Below, in pieces: positions 26,123 to 38,776 of a DNA stretch of 64,000 nucleotides (position 1 is its first letter; the number at the start of each line of letters is the position of its first letter). The position numbers and the translations under genes are program-made. This DNA comes from Calliopsis andreniformis (lineage: Eukaryota > Arthropoda > Insecta > Hymenoptera > Andrenidae). Location of the stretch: positions 744,001 to 808,000 of the forward strand of contig NW_027480545.1 of NCBI RefSeq assembly GCF_051401765.1, read 5' to 3'. The notes beneath the pieces were generated by a model that was not told the DNA's origin, ran no database searches, and was given only the letters and a program-made list of their open reading frames with translations.

Positions 26123-26597
26123 CAATCCTCAATCTTCAATTCTCAATCCTCAATACTCAATCCTCAATCCTCAATCCTCAATCCTCAACCTTCAATCCTC
26201 AAAACTCAATCTTCAATCCTCAATCCTCAATCCTCGATCCTCAATCCTCAATCCTCAATCCTCAATCGTCAATCTCCAATCCTGAATACTCAATCTTCAA
26301 TCCTCAATACTCAATCGCCCATCCTCAATCCTCATTCTTCAATCCTCAATACCCTATCCTCAATCTTCAATCCTCAATCCTCAATCCTCAATTCTCAATC
26401 CTCAATCCTCAGTCCTGAGTCCTCAAACCTCAATCTTCAACCCTCAGCCCTCATCCTCAATCCTCAATCCTCAATCCTCAATCCTCAACCCTCAATCTTC
26501 AATCCTCAATACTCAATCTTCAATCTTCAATCCTCAGTCCTCAAACCACAATTCTGAATCCTCAATCCTGAATCCTCAATCTTCAGCCCTCAGTCCT

Positions 26598-26737
26598 CAA
26601 CAATCAGTTGTCAATCCTCAATCCCCAATAGAATATCCTCAGTTCACAGTATTAAATACTCAATACTCAATCTGCAATCTTCAAATCTCTATCCACAAAC
26701 ATCAATTCTCATCACTCAACCCTCAACACTCAGTCCT
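26598..26737 (+). repeat. L-block, subtype L3 variant
   Basis: L3 with CAGTTCA-CAGTATT-AAATACT in units 7-9, shared only with 30515. Confidence 0.92.
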
Positions 26738-27338
26738 CAATGTTCAATCCTCAATACCCAATCATTAATCCTCAATCCTCAATCCTCAGTCTTCAATCCT
26801 CAGTCCCCAATACTCAATCTTCAATCGTCAATCCTCAATCCTCAATCCTCAATCCTCAATCCTCAATCTTCGATCCTCAATACTCAATCTTCAATCCTCA
26901 AACCTCAATCCTCAATCCTCAATCTTCAATCCTCAATCCTCAATCCTCAATCCTCAATCCTCAATGCTCATTCTTCAATCCTCAATACCCAAGCCTCAAT
27001 CTTCAATCCTCAATCCTCAATCCTCAATTCTCAATCCACAATCTTCAATCCTCAGACCACAGACATCAATACTCAACCCTCAGTCCTCGTCCTCAATCCA
27101 CAACCCTCAATCCTCAATCATCAATCTTCAATCATCAATATTCAATCTTCAGTCCTCAATCCTCAATCCTCAATCCTCAATGTTCAATCCGCAATACTCA
27201 ATCCTCAATCTTCAATCCTCAATCCTCAATGCTCAATCCTCTGTCATCAATCCTCAATCCTCTATCCTCAATCCTCAGTCCTCAAACCTCAATCCTGGAT
27301 CCTCAATCCTGAATCCTCAATCTTCAGACCTCAGTCCT

Positions 27339-27478
27339 CAACAATCAGTTGTCAATTCTCAATCCTCAATAGAATATCATCAATTCACAGTTTTCAATAC
27401 TCAATACTCAATCTGCAATCTTTAAATCTCTATCCACAAACACCAATTCTCATCACTCAACCCTCAACACTCAGTCCC
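27339..27478 (+). repeat. L-block, subtype L1
   Basis: Standard L1, 741 bp after the L3 variant at 26598. Pairs with 31256. Confidence 0.92.
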
Positions 27479-28001
27479 CAGTCCTCAATTTTCAATCCTC
27501 AATCCTCAATCCTCAATCCTCAATCCTCAATCCTCAATCTTCAATCCTCAATACTCAACCATCAATCCTCAATCCTCAGTCCTCAATCCTCAAACCTCAA
27601 TCCTCAACCCTCAGCCCTCATTCTCAATCCTCGATCCTCAATACTCAATCCTCAATCGTCAATCCTCAATACTCAATCTTCAATCCTCAATCCTCAATCC
27701 ACAATCCTCAATCCTCAATAATCAGTCATCAATACTCAATCTTCAGTACTCAATCCTCAATCCTCAATCCAAAATCCTCAATCTTCAAACCTCAATACTC
27801 AATCTTCATTCCTCAATCCTCAATCCTCAATCCTCAATCCTCAATCCTCAGTCCTCAATCCTCAACCCTCAGCCCTCATCCTCAATCCTCGATCCTCAAT
27901 CCTCAATCCTCAATCCTCATTCTTCAATCCTCAATACCCAATCCTCAGTCTTCAATCCTCAATCCTCAATCCTCAATTTTCAATCCTCAATCCTCAGTCC
28001 T

Positions 28002-28141
28002 CAACAATCAGTTGTCAATTCTCAATCCTCAATAGAATATCATCAATTCACAGTTTTCAATACTCAATACTCAATCTGCAATCTTTAAATCTCTATCCAC
28101 AAACACCAATTCTCATCACTCAACACTCAGCACTCAGTCCC
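28002..28141 (+). repeat. L-block, subtype L1
   Basis: L1 of an L1-L5 pair, preceded by a CAATTTT unit. Pairs with 32499 (4,497) and 11464. Confidence 0.92.
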
Positions 28142-28413
28142 CAATCCTCAATCTTCAATCCTCAATCCTCAATCCTCAATCCTCAATCCTCAATCCTCAA
28201 TCCTCAATCCTCAATCTTCAATCCTCAATACTCAATCGTCAATCTTCAATCCTCAGTCCTCAATCCTCAAACCTCAATCCTCAACCCTCAGCCCTCATCC
28301 TCAATCCTCGATCCTCAATCCTCAATCCTCAATATTCAATCCTCAATCTTCAGTCCTCAAAACTCAATTCTGAATCCTCAATCCTGAATCCTCAATCTTC
28401 AGCCCTCAGTCCT

Positions 28414-28553
28414 CAACAATCAGTTGTCAATCCTCAATCCTCAATAGAATATCCTCAATTCACAGTTCTCAATACTCAATGCTCAACCTGCAATCTGCAA
28501 ACTTCTATCCACAAACACCAATTCTCATCACTCAACCCTCAACACTCAGTCCT
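28414..28553 (+). repeat. L-block, subtype L5
   Basis: Identical in layout to 11869 and 32911. A D-element follows at 28927. Confidence 0.92.
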
Positions 28554-28926
28554 CAATGTTCAATCCTCAATCCTCAATCCACAATCCTCAATCATCAATC
28601 TTCAATCTTCAATACTCAATCTTCAATCCTCAATCCTCAATCCTCAATCCTCAATCCTCATTCTTCAACCCTCAATACCCAATCCTCAATCTTCAATCCT
28701 CATTCCCCAGTCATCAATCTTCAATACTCAATGCTCCATCCTCAATCCTCTATCCTCAGTCCTCAGTCCTCAATACTCAATTTTCAATCCTCAATCCTCA
28801 ATCCTCAATCCTCAATCCTAAATCCTCAATCATCAATCCCCAATTTTCAATACTCAATCCTCAATCCTCAATCCTGAATCCTCAATACTAAAGCATCAAT
28901 CCTCAATTCTCAATACTCAATAGAAC

Positions 28927-28944
28927 ATCCTGAATACTCAGGAT
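28927..28944. repeat. D-element inverted repeat, perfect form
   Basis: Same perfect stem as 12382, 513 bp after the start of an L5 block. Confidence 0.85.
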
Positions 28945-29685
28945 TCAATACTCAAACCTCAAACCTCAAACCTCAGCCATCATCCTCAATCCTCAATCCT
29001 CAATCGTCAATCCTCAACCTTCAATCATCAACACTCAACCTTCAACACTCAATCCTCAATCCTCAATCGTCAATCCGCAATCCTCAATCCTCAAACCTCA
29101 ATTTTCAATCCTCAATAATCAATCTTCAATCCTCAACCCTCAATCCTCAATCCTCAATACTCAATCCTCAATCCTCAATCCTCAATACTCAATCTTCAAT
29201 CCTCAATCCTCAATACTCAATCCTCAATCCTCATTCTTCAATCCTCAATACCCAAATCTCAATCTTCAATCCTCAATCCTCAATCCTCAATTCTCTATAC
29301 TCAATCCTCAGACCTCAGTCCTCAAACCTCAATCCACAACCCTCAGCCCTCATCCTCTATCCTCAATCCTCAACCTCAATCCTCAATCTTCAATCCTCAA
29401 TACTCAATCTTCAATCCTCAATTCTCAATCCTCAATCCTCAATCCTCAGACCTCGGACATCAATACTCAACCCTCAGTCCTCATCCTCAATCCTCAATCC
29501 TTATTCCTGAGTCCTCAAACTTTAATCCTCAATACTCAATTTTCAATCCTCAATCCTCAATGCCCAATCCTCAATCCTAAATCCTCAATCATCAATCCTC
29601 AATCTTCAATACTGAATCCTCAATCCTCTATCCTGTATTCTCAATACTAAACCATCAATCCTCAATTCTCAACACTCAAGAGAAC

Positions 29686-29703
29686 ATCCCGAATTCTCAG
29701 GAT
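29686..29703. repeat. D-element inverted repeat, one mismatch
   Basis: GAATTC form, lying about 35-50 bp from the junction between the 3.9-kb and 4.5-kb tandem copies. Confidence 0.85.
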
Positions 29704-29899
29704 TCAATACTCAAACCTCAAACCTCAAACCTCAGCCATCATCCTCAATCCTCGATCCTCAATCCTCAATCCTCAGTCTTCAATCCTCAATACTCAATCC
29801 TCAATCCTCAATCCTCAATCCTCAATCCTCAATCCTCAGTCCTCAAACCTCAATTCTGAACCCTCAACCCTGAATCCTCAATCTTCAGCCCTCAGTCTT

Positions 29900-30039
29900 C
29901 AACAATCAGTTGTCAATCCTCAATCCTCAATAGAATATCCTCAATTCGCAGGTTTCGATACTCAATACTCAATCTGCAATCTTCAAATCTCTATCCACAA
30001 ACATCAGTCCTCATCACTCAACGCTCAACACTCAGTCCC
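29900..30039 (+). repeat. L-block, subtype L4
   Basis: First L-block after the copy-2 junction of the 3.9/4.5-kb tandem duplication. Pairs with 25983. Confidence 0.92.
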
Positions 30040-30514
30040 CAATCCTCAATCTTCAATTCTCAATCCTCAATACTCAATCCTCAATCCTCAATCCTCAATC
30101 CTCAACCTTCAATCCTCAAAACTCAATCTTCAATCCTCAATCCTCAATCCTCGATCCTCAATCCTCAATCCTCAATCCTCAATCGTCAATCTCCAATCCT
30201 GAATACACAATCTTCAATCCTCAATACTCAATCGCCCATCCTCAATCCTCATTCTTCAATCCTCAATACCCTATCCTCAAACTTCAATCCTCAATCCTCA
30301 ATCCTCAATTCTCAATCCTCAATCCTCAGTCCTGAGTCCTCAAACCTCAATCTTCAACCCTCAGCCCTCATCCTCAATCCTCAATCCTCAATCCTCAATC
30401 CTCAACCCTCAATCTTCAATCCTCAATACTCAATCTTCAATCTTCAATCCTCAGTCCTCAAACCACAATTCTGAATCCTCAATCCTGAATCCTCAATCTT
30501 CAGCCCTCAGTCCT

Positions 30515-30654
30515 CAACAATCAGTTGTCAATCCTCAATCCCCAATAGAATATCCTCAGTTCACAGTATTAAATACTCAATACTCAATCTGCAATCTTCA
30601 AATCTCTATCCACAAACATCAATTCTCATCACTCAACCCTCAACACTCAGTCCT
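30515..30654 (+). repeat. L-block, subtype L3 variant
   Basis: Shares CAGTATT-AAATACT with 26598. Confidence 0.92.
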
Positions 30655-31255
30655 CAATGTTCAATCCTCAATACCCAATCATTAATCCTCAATCCTCAAT
30701 CCTCAGTCTTCAATCCTCAGTCCCCAATACTCAATCTTCAATCGTCAATCCTCAATCCTCAATCCTCAATCCTCAATCCTCAATCTTCGATCCTCAATAC
30801 TCAATCTTCAATCCTCAAACCTCAATCCTCAATCCTCAATCTTCAATCCTCAATCCTCAATCCTCAATCCTCAATCCTCAATGCTCATTCTTCAATCCTC
30901 AATACCCAAGCCTCAATCTTCAATCCTCAATCCTCAATCCTCAATTCTCAATCCACAATCTTCAATCCTCAGACCACAGACATCAATACTCAACCCTCAG
31001 TCCTCGTCCTCAATCCACAACCCTCAATCCTCAATCATCAATCTTCAATCATCAATATTCAATCTTCAGTCCTCAATCCTCAATCCTCAATCCTCAATGT
31101 TCAATCCGCAATACTCAATCCTCAATCTTCAATCCTCAATCCTCAATGCTCAATCCTCTGTCATCAATCCTCAATCCTCTATCCTCAATCCTCAGTCCTC
31201 AAACCTCAATCCTGGATCCTCAATCCTGAATCCTCAATCTTCAGACCTCAGTCCT

Positions 31256-31395
31256 CAACAATCAGTTGTCAATTCTCAATCCTCAATAGAATATCATCAA
31301 TTCACAGTTTTCAATACTCAATACTCAATCTGCAATCTTTAAATCTCTATCCACAAACACCAATTCTCATCACTCAACCCTCAACACTCAGTCCC
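31256..31395 (+). repeat. L-block, subtype L1
   Basis: Standard L1, pairs with 27339 at 3,917. Confidence 0.92.
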
Positions 31396-32498
31396 CAGTC
31401 CTCAATTTTCAATCCTCAATCCTCAATCCTCAATCCTCAATCCTCAATCCTCAATCTTCAATCCTCAATACTCAACCATCAATCCTCAATCCTCAGTCCT
31501 CAATCCTCAAACCTCAATCCTCAACCCTCAGCCCTCATTCTCAATCCTCGATCCTCAATACTCAATCCTCAATCGTCAATCCTCAATACTCAATCTTCAA
31601 TCCTCAATCCTCAATCCACAATCCTCAATCCTCAATAATCAGTCATCAATACTCAATCTTCAGTACTCAATCCTCAATCCTCAATCCAAAATCCTCAATC
31701 TTCAAACCTCAATACTCAATCTTCATTCCTCAATCCTCAATCCTCAATCCTCAATCCTCAATCCTCAGTCCTCAATCCTCAACCTTCAATCCTCAATTCT
31801 CAATCTTCAATCCTCAATCCTCAATCCTCAATCCTCAATCCTCTTTCTTCAATCCTCAATACCCAATCCTCAATCTTCAATCCTCAATCCTCAATCCTCA
31901 ATTCTCAATCCTCAATCCTCAATCCTCAGACATCAGACATCAATACTCAACCCTCAGTCCTCGTCCACAATCCACAACCCTCAATCCTCAATCCTCAATC
32001 TTCAATCATCAATATTCAATCTTCAGTCCTCAATCCTCAATCCTCAATCCTCAATCCTCAATCCTCAATGTTCAATCCGCAATACCCAATCCTCAATCTT
32101 CAATCCTCAATCCTCAATCCTCAATTCTCAATCCTCAATACTCAATCCTCAATCGTCAATCCTCAATCCCCAATCCTCAATCTTCAATACTCAACCCTCA
32201 ATCCTCAATACAAAATCCTCAATCTTCAAACCTCAATACTCAATCTTCATTCCTCAATCCTCAATCCTCAATCCTCAATCCTCAATCCTCAATCTTCAAT
32301 CCTCAATACTCAATCATCAATCTTCAATCCTCAGTCCTCAATCCTCAAACCTCAATCCTCAACCCTCAGCCCTCATCCTCAATCCTCGATCCTCAATCCT
32401 CAATCCTCAATCCTCATTCTTCAATCCTCAATACCCAATCCTCAGTCTTCAATCCTCAATCCTCAATCCTCAATTTTCAATCCTCAATCCTCAGTCCT

Positions 32499-32638
32499 CA
32501 ACAATCAGTTGTCAATTCTCAATCCTCAATAGAATATCATCAATTCACAGTTTTCAATACTCAATACTCAATCTGCAATCTTTAAATCTCTATCCACAAA
32601 CACCAATTCTCATCACTCAACACTCAGCACTCAGTCCC
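32499..32638 (+). repeat. L-block, subtype L1
   Basis: L1 member of the third L1-L5 pair. It lies just right of the 580-bp piece that copy 1 lost. Confidence 0.92.
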
Positions 32639-32910
32639 CAATCCTCAATCTTCAATCCTCAATCCTCAATCCTCAATCCTCAATCCTCAATCCTCAATCC
32701 TCAATCCTCAATCTTCAATCCTCAATACTCAATCGTCAATCTTCAATCCTCAGTCCTCAATCCTCAAACCTCAATCCTCAACCCTCAGCCCTCATCCTCA
32801 ATCCTCGATCCTCAATCCTCAATCCTCAATATTCAATCCTCAATCTTCAGTCCTCAAAACTCAATTCTGAATCCTCAATCCTGAATCCTCAATCTTCAGC
32901 CCTCAGTCCT

Positions 32911-33050
32911 CAACAATCAGTTGTCAATCCTCAATCCTCAATAGAATATCCTCAATTCACAGTTCTCAATACTCAATGCTCAACCTGCAATCTGCAAACT
33001 TCTATCCACAAACACCAATTCTCATCACTCAACCCTCAACACTCAGTCCT
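32911..33050 (+). repeat. L-block, subtype L5
   Basis: Third L5 copy. Its D-element follows at 33424. Confidence 0.92.
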
Positions 33051-33423
33051 CAATGTTCAATCCTCAATCCTCAATCCACAATCCTCAATCATCAATCTTC
33101 AATCTTCAATACTCAATCTTCAATCCTCAATCCTCAATCCTCAATCCTCAATCCTCATTCTTCAACCCTCAATACCCAATCCTCAATCTTCAATCCTCAT
33201 TCCCCAGTCATCAATCTTCAATACTCAATGCTCCATCCTCAATCCTCTATCCTCAGTCCTCAGTCCTCAATACTCAATTTTCAATCCTCAATCCTCAATC
33301 CTCAATCCTCAATCCTAAATCCTCAATCATCAATCCCCAATTTTCAATACTCAATCCTCAATCCTCAATCCTGAATCCTCAATACTAAAGCATCAATCCT
33401 CAATTCTCAATACTCAATAGAAC

Positions 33424-33441
33424 ATCCTGAATACTCAGGAT
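33424..33441. repeat. D-element inverted repeat, perfect form
   Basis: Copy of 28927 at 4,497. Confidence 0.85.
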
Positions 33442-34182
33442 TCAATACTCAAACCTCAAACCTCAAACCTCAGCCATCATCCTCAATCCTCAATCCTCAA
33501 TCGTCAATCCTCAACCTTCAATCATCAACACTCAACCTTCAACACTCAATCCTCAATCCTCAATCGTCAATCCGCAATCCTCAATCCTCAAACCTCAATT
33601 TTCAATCCTCAATAATCAATCTTCAATCCTCAACCCTCAATCCTCAATCCTCAATACTCAATCCTCAATCCTCAATCCTCAATACTCAATCTTCAATCCT
33701 CAATCCTCAATACTCAATCCTCAATCCTCATTCTTCAATCCTCAATACCCAAATCTCAATCTTCAATCCTCAATCCTCAATCCTCAATTCTCTATACTCA
33801 ATCCTCAGACCTCAGTCCTCAAACCTCAATCCTCAACCCTCAGCCCTCATCCTCTATCCTCAATCCTCAACCTCAATCCTCAATCTTCAATCCTCAATAC
33901 TCAATCTTCAATCCTCAATTCTCAATCCTCAATCCTCAATCCTCAGACCTCGGACATCAATACTCAACCCTCAGTCCTCATCCTCAATCCTCAATCCTTA
34001 TTCCTGAGTCCTCAAACTTTAATCCTCAATACTCAATTTTCAATCCTCAATCCTCAATGCCCAATCCTCAATCCTAAATCCTCAATCATCAATCCTCAAT
34101 CTTCAATACTGAATCCTCAATCCTCTATCCTGTATTCTCAATACTAAACCATCAATCCTCAATTCTCAACACTCAAGAGAAC

Positions 34183-34200
34183 ATCCCGAATTCTCAGGAT
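34183..34200. repeat. D-element inverted repeat, one mismatch
   Basis: GAATTC form, copy of 29686 at 4,497 and of 24918 at 9,265; again close to a duplication boundary (about 34,245). Confidence 0.85.
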
Positions 34201-34793
34201 TCAATACTCAAACCTCAAACCTCAAACCTCAGCCATCATCCTCAATCCTCAATCCTCAATCGTCAATCCTCAACCTTCAATCCTCAACATTCAACATTCA
34301 ACCCTCAATCCCCAATCCTCAATCGTCAGTCCGCAATCCTCAATCCTCAGTCATCAATACTCAACCTTCAATACTCAATCCTCAATCCTCAATCCGCAAT
34401 CCTCAATCCTCAATCCTCATTCCTCAAACCTCAATCCTCAAACCTCAGTCCTCATCCTCAATTCTCAATCCTCAATCCTCAATCCTCAAACCACAATCCT
34501 CAACCGTCAGTCCTCGTCCTCAATCCTCAATCCTCAATCCTCAACCCTCATTCCTCAAACCTCAATCCTGAATCCTTAATCCTTAATCCTCAATCTTCAA
34601 TCCTCAATCAACAGTCCTCAATCTTCAATCCTCAATAATCAATTTTCAATCCTAGATCCTCAATCCCCAATCCTCAATCCTTAATCCTCTATCTTCAATC
34701 CTCAATACTCAATCCTCAATCCTCAGTCCTCAGTCCTCAATCCTCAATTCTGAATTCTCAATCCTGAATCCTCAATCTTCAGCCCTCAGTCCT

Positions 34794-34933
34794 CTACAAT
34801 CAGTTGTCAATTCTCAATCCTCAATAGAATATCATCAATTCACAGTATTCAATACTCAATACTCAATCTGCAATCTTTAAATCTCTATCCACAAACACCA
34901 ATTCTTATCACTCAACGCTCAACACTCAGTCCC
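34794..34933 (+). repeat. L-block, subtype L1
   Basis: Begins CTACAAT like 25529. The corresponding block is missing from the 13-kb paralog through a 287-bp deletion. Confidence 0.92.
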
Positions 34934-35387
34934 CAATCCTCAATTTTCAATCCTCAATCATCAATCCTCAATCCTCAATCCTCAATCCTCAATGCTCAAT
35001 CTTCAATCCTCAATACTCAATCATCAATCCTCAATCCTCAGCCCTCAATCCTCAAACCTCAATCCTCAATCCTCAATTCTCAATCCACAATCTTCAATCC
35101 TCAGACCACAGACATCAAAACTCAACCCTCAGTCCTCGTCCTCAATCCACAACCCTCAATCCTCAATCATCAATCACCAATCATCAATATTCAATCTTCA
35201 GTCCTCAATCCTATATCCTCAATCCTCAATGTTCAATCCGCAATACTCAATCCTCAATCTTCAATCCTCAATCCTCAATGCTCAATTCTCTGTCATCAAT
35301 CCTCAATCCTCTATCCTCAATCCTCAGTCCTCAAACCTCAATCCTGGATCCTCAATCCTGAATCCTCAATCTTCAGACCTCAGTCCT

Positions 35388-35527
35388 CAACAATCAGTTG
35401 TCAATTCTCAATCCTCAATAGAATATCATCAATTCACAGTTTTCAATACTCAATACTCAATCTGCAATCTTTAAATCTCTATCCACAAACACCAATTCTC
35501 ATCACTCAACCCTCAACACTCAGTCCC
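35388..35527 (+). repeat. L-block, subtype L1
   Basis: Pairs with 14059 at 21,329. L2 follows 943 bp on. Confidence 0.92.
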
Positions 35528-36330
35528 CAGTCCTCAATTTTCAATCCTCAATCCTCAATCCTCAATCCTCAATCCTCAATCCTCAATCCTCAATCTTCAA
35601 TCCTCAATACTCAATCATCAATCCTCAATCCTCAGTCCTCAATCCTCAAACCTCAATCCTCAACCCTCAGCCCTCATTCTCAATCCTCGATCCTGAATAC
35701 CCAATCCTCAATCGTCAATCCTCAATACTCAATCTTCAATCCTCAATCCTCAATCCTCAATCCACAATCCTCAATCCTCAATACTCAGTCATCAATACTC
35801 AACCTTCAGTACTCAATCCTCAATCCTCAATCCTCAATCCTCAATCCTCAATCCTCAATCTTCAATCCTCAATCCCCAATACTCAATCCTCAATCCTCTA
35901 TCCTCTATCCTCAATCATCAATCCTCAATCTTCAATCCTCAATCCTCAATCCTCAGTCCTCACTCTTCAATCCTCAATATCCAATCCTCAATCTTGAATC
36001 CTCAATCCTCAATCGTCAATTCCCAATCCTCTATCCTCAATCCTCAGACCTCAAACATCAATACTCAACCCTCAGTCCCCGTCCTCAATCCACAACCCTC
36101 AATCCTCAATCCTCAACCTTCAATCATCAATATTCAATCTTCAATCCTCAATCCTCAATCCTCAATCCTCAATTCTCAATCCTCAATGTCAAATCCTCAA
36201 TAACCAATCTACAATCTTCAATCCTCGATCCTCAATCCTCAATCCCCAATCCTCAATCCTCAATCCTCAGTCCTCAAACCACAATCCTGACTCCTCAATC
36301 CTGAATCCTCAATCTTCAGCCCTCAGGCCT

Positions 36331-36470
36331 CAACAATCAGTTGTCAATCCTCAATCCTCACTAGAATACCCTCAGTTCAGAGATTTCCATACGCAATACT
36401 CAATCTGCAATCTTCATATCTCTATCCACAAACGTCAACTCTCATCACTTAACCCTCAACACTCAGTCCC
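36331..36470 (+). repeat. L-block, subtype L2
   Basis: Pairs with 15002. It has a CATCACT-TAACCCT substitution near its end. Confidence 0.92.
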
Positions 36471-37916
36471 CAATCCTCAATCTTCAGTCCTCAATACTCA
36501 ATGTTCATTCCTCAAGCCTCAATACTCAATCCTCAATACTCAATCCTCAATCGTCGATCCTCAATCCCCAATCCTCAATCTTCTATCCTCAGTCCTCAAT
36601 CCTCAATCTTCAATCCTTAATCCACAATCCTCAATCATCAATCCTCAATCCCCAATCCTCAATCTTCAATCCTCAATACTCAATCATCAATACTCAATCA
36701 TCAATCCTCAGTCCTCAATCCTCAATCCTCAATCCTCAATCTTCAATCCTCAATATTCAATCATCAATCCTCAATCCTCAATCCTCAATGCTCAATCCTC
36801 AATACTCAATCCTCAATATTCAATCCGCAATACCCAATCCTCAATCTTCAATCCTCAATACTCAATCATTAATCCTCAATCCTCAATCCTCAATCTTCAA
36901 TCCTCAATCCCCAATACCCAATCCTCAATCTTCAATCCTCAATCCTCAATCCTCAATTCTCAATCCTCAATACTCAATCCTCAATCGTCAATCCTCAATC
37001 CCCAATCCTCAATCTTCAATACTCAACCCTCAATCCTCAATCCAAAATCCTCAATCTTCAAACCTCAATACTCAATCTTCATTCCTCAATCCTCAATCCT
37101 CAATCCTCAATCCTCAATCCTCAATCCTCAATCTTCAATCCTCAATACTCAATCATCAATCTTCAATCCTCAGTCCTCAATCCTCAAACCTCAATCGTCA
37201 ACCCTCAGCCCTCATCCTCAATCCTCGATCCTCAATCCTCAATCCTCAATCTTCAATCCTCAATCCTCATTCTTCAATCCTCAATACCCAATCCTCAATC
37301 TTGAATCCTCAATACTCAATCCTCAATTCTCAATCCTCAATCCTCAATCCTCAGTCCTCAAACGTCAATATTCAACCCTCAGTCCTGGTCCCCAATCCAC
37401 AACCCTCAATCCTCAATCCTCAATCTTCAATCATCAATATTCAATCTTCAGTCCTCAATCCTCAATCCTCAATCCTCAATCCTCAATGTTCAATACTCAA
37501 TACCCAATCCTCAATCTTAAATCCTCAATCCTCAATCCTCAATCCTCAATCCTCAATCCTCAATCCTCAAGCCTCAATCCTCTGTCCTCAAAACACAATC
37601 CTGAATCCTCAATTCTGAATCCTCAATCCTGAATCCTCAATGCTCAATCCTCAATACTCAATCCTCAATATTCAATCCGCAATACCCAATCCTCAATCTT
37701 CAATCCTCAATCCTCAATCCTCAATCCTCAATCCTCAATCCTCAGTCCTGAGTCCTCACACCTCAATCTTCGACCCTCAGCCCTCAACCTCAATCCTCAA
37801 TCCTCAATCCTCAATCCTCAGCCATCAATACTCAATCTTCAATCTTCAATCCTCAGTCCGCAAACCACAATTCTGAATCCTCAATCCTGAATCCTCAATC
37901 TTCAGCCCTCAGTACT

Positions 37917-38056
37917 CAACAATCGGTTGTCAATCCTCAATCCCCAATAGAATATCCTCAATTCACAGTTTTCAATACTCAATACCCAATCTGCAATCTT
38001 CAAATCTCTATCCACAATCATCAATTCTCATCACTCAACCCTCAACACTCAGTCCT
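37917..38056 (+). repeat. L-block, subtype L3
   Basis: Unit 2 is CGGTTGT, private to this copy. L1 follows after 720 bp, three heptamers fewer than the usual 741. Confidence 0.92.
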
Positions 38057-38636
38057 CAATGTTCAATCCTCAATACCCAATCATTAATCCTCAATCCTCA
38101 ATCCTCAGTCTTCAATCCTCAGTCCCCAATCCTCAATCTTCAATCGTCAATCCTCAATCCTCAATCCTCAATCTTCAATCCTCAATCCTCAATCCTCAAT
38201 CCTCAATCCTCAATGCTCATTCTTCAATCCTCAATACCCAAGCCTCAATCTTCAATCCTCAATCCTCAATCCTCAATTCTCAATCCACAATCTTCAATCC
38301 TCAGACCACAGACATCAATACTCAACCCTCAGTCCTCGTCCTCAATCCACAACCCTCAATCCTCAATCATCAATCTTCAATCATCAATATTCAATCTTCA
38401 GTCCTCAATCCTCAATCCTCAATCCTCAATGTTCAATCCGCAATACTCAATCCTCAATCTTCAATCCTCAATCCTCAATGTTCAATCCGCAATACTCAAT
38501 CCTCAATCTTCAATCCTCAATCCTCAATGCTCAATCCTCTGTCATCAATCCTCAATCCTCTATCCTCAATCCTCAGTCCTCAAACCTCAATCCTGGATCC
38601 TCAATCCTGAATCCTCAATCTTCAGACCTCAGACCT

Positions 38637-38776
38637 CAACAATCAGTTGTCAATTCTCAATCCTCAATAGAATATCATCAATTCACAGTTTTCAATACTC
38701 AATACTCAATCTGCAATCTTTAAATCTCTATCCACAAACACCAATTCTCATCACTCAACCCTCAACACTCAGTCCC
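38637..38776 (+). repeat. L-block, subtype L1
   Basis: Preceded by two adjacent ATGTTCAATCCGC/ATGCTC modules. L2 follows after 936 bp. Confidence 0.92.

Larger units (their letters stand above)
25821..29740 (+). repeat. Tandem duplication, copy 1 (3.9 kb)
   Basis: This segment is followed directly by a second copy. The L-blocks at 25983, 26598 and 27339 pair with 29900, 30515 and 31256 at offset 3,917. Blocks at 28002 and 28414 pair with 32499 and 32911 at offset 4,497. The 580-bp jump near 27,860 is a deletion in this copy joining CTCAATCCTCAACC to CCTCAGCCCTCATCC. It equals 83 heptamers minus one base, and the missing piece holds one 6-bp unit. Confidence 0.9.
29740..34245 (+). repeat. Tandem duplication, copy 2 (4.5 kb)
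   Basis: Copy 2 begins at the junction around 29,738-29,753, where the D-element flank (CAGCCATCATCC) runs straight into CTCGATCC, the copy-1 start context from 25,836. It keeps the 580 bp lost from copy 1 (about 31.78-32.36 kb). Its right half is also the partner of 10.6-13.16 kb at offset 21,035 to 21,042, so the locus has been duplicated at least twice. Confidence 0.9.
34245..36785 (+). repeat. Partner of 13.2-15.45 kb (offset 21,329)
   Basis: L1 at 35388 and L2 at 36331 pair with 14059 and 15002 at 21,329. The collinearity ends at about 36,785, where this copy changes to CAATGCTCAATCC and the other continues CAATCTTCAATCC. Private differences include CAATCACCAATC near 35,174 and CTATATCC near 35,212. 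Contains L1 at 34794, absent from the 13-kb copy. Confidence 0.86.
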
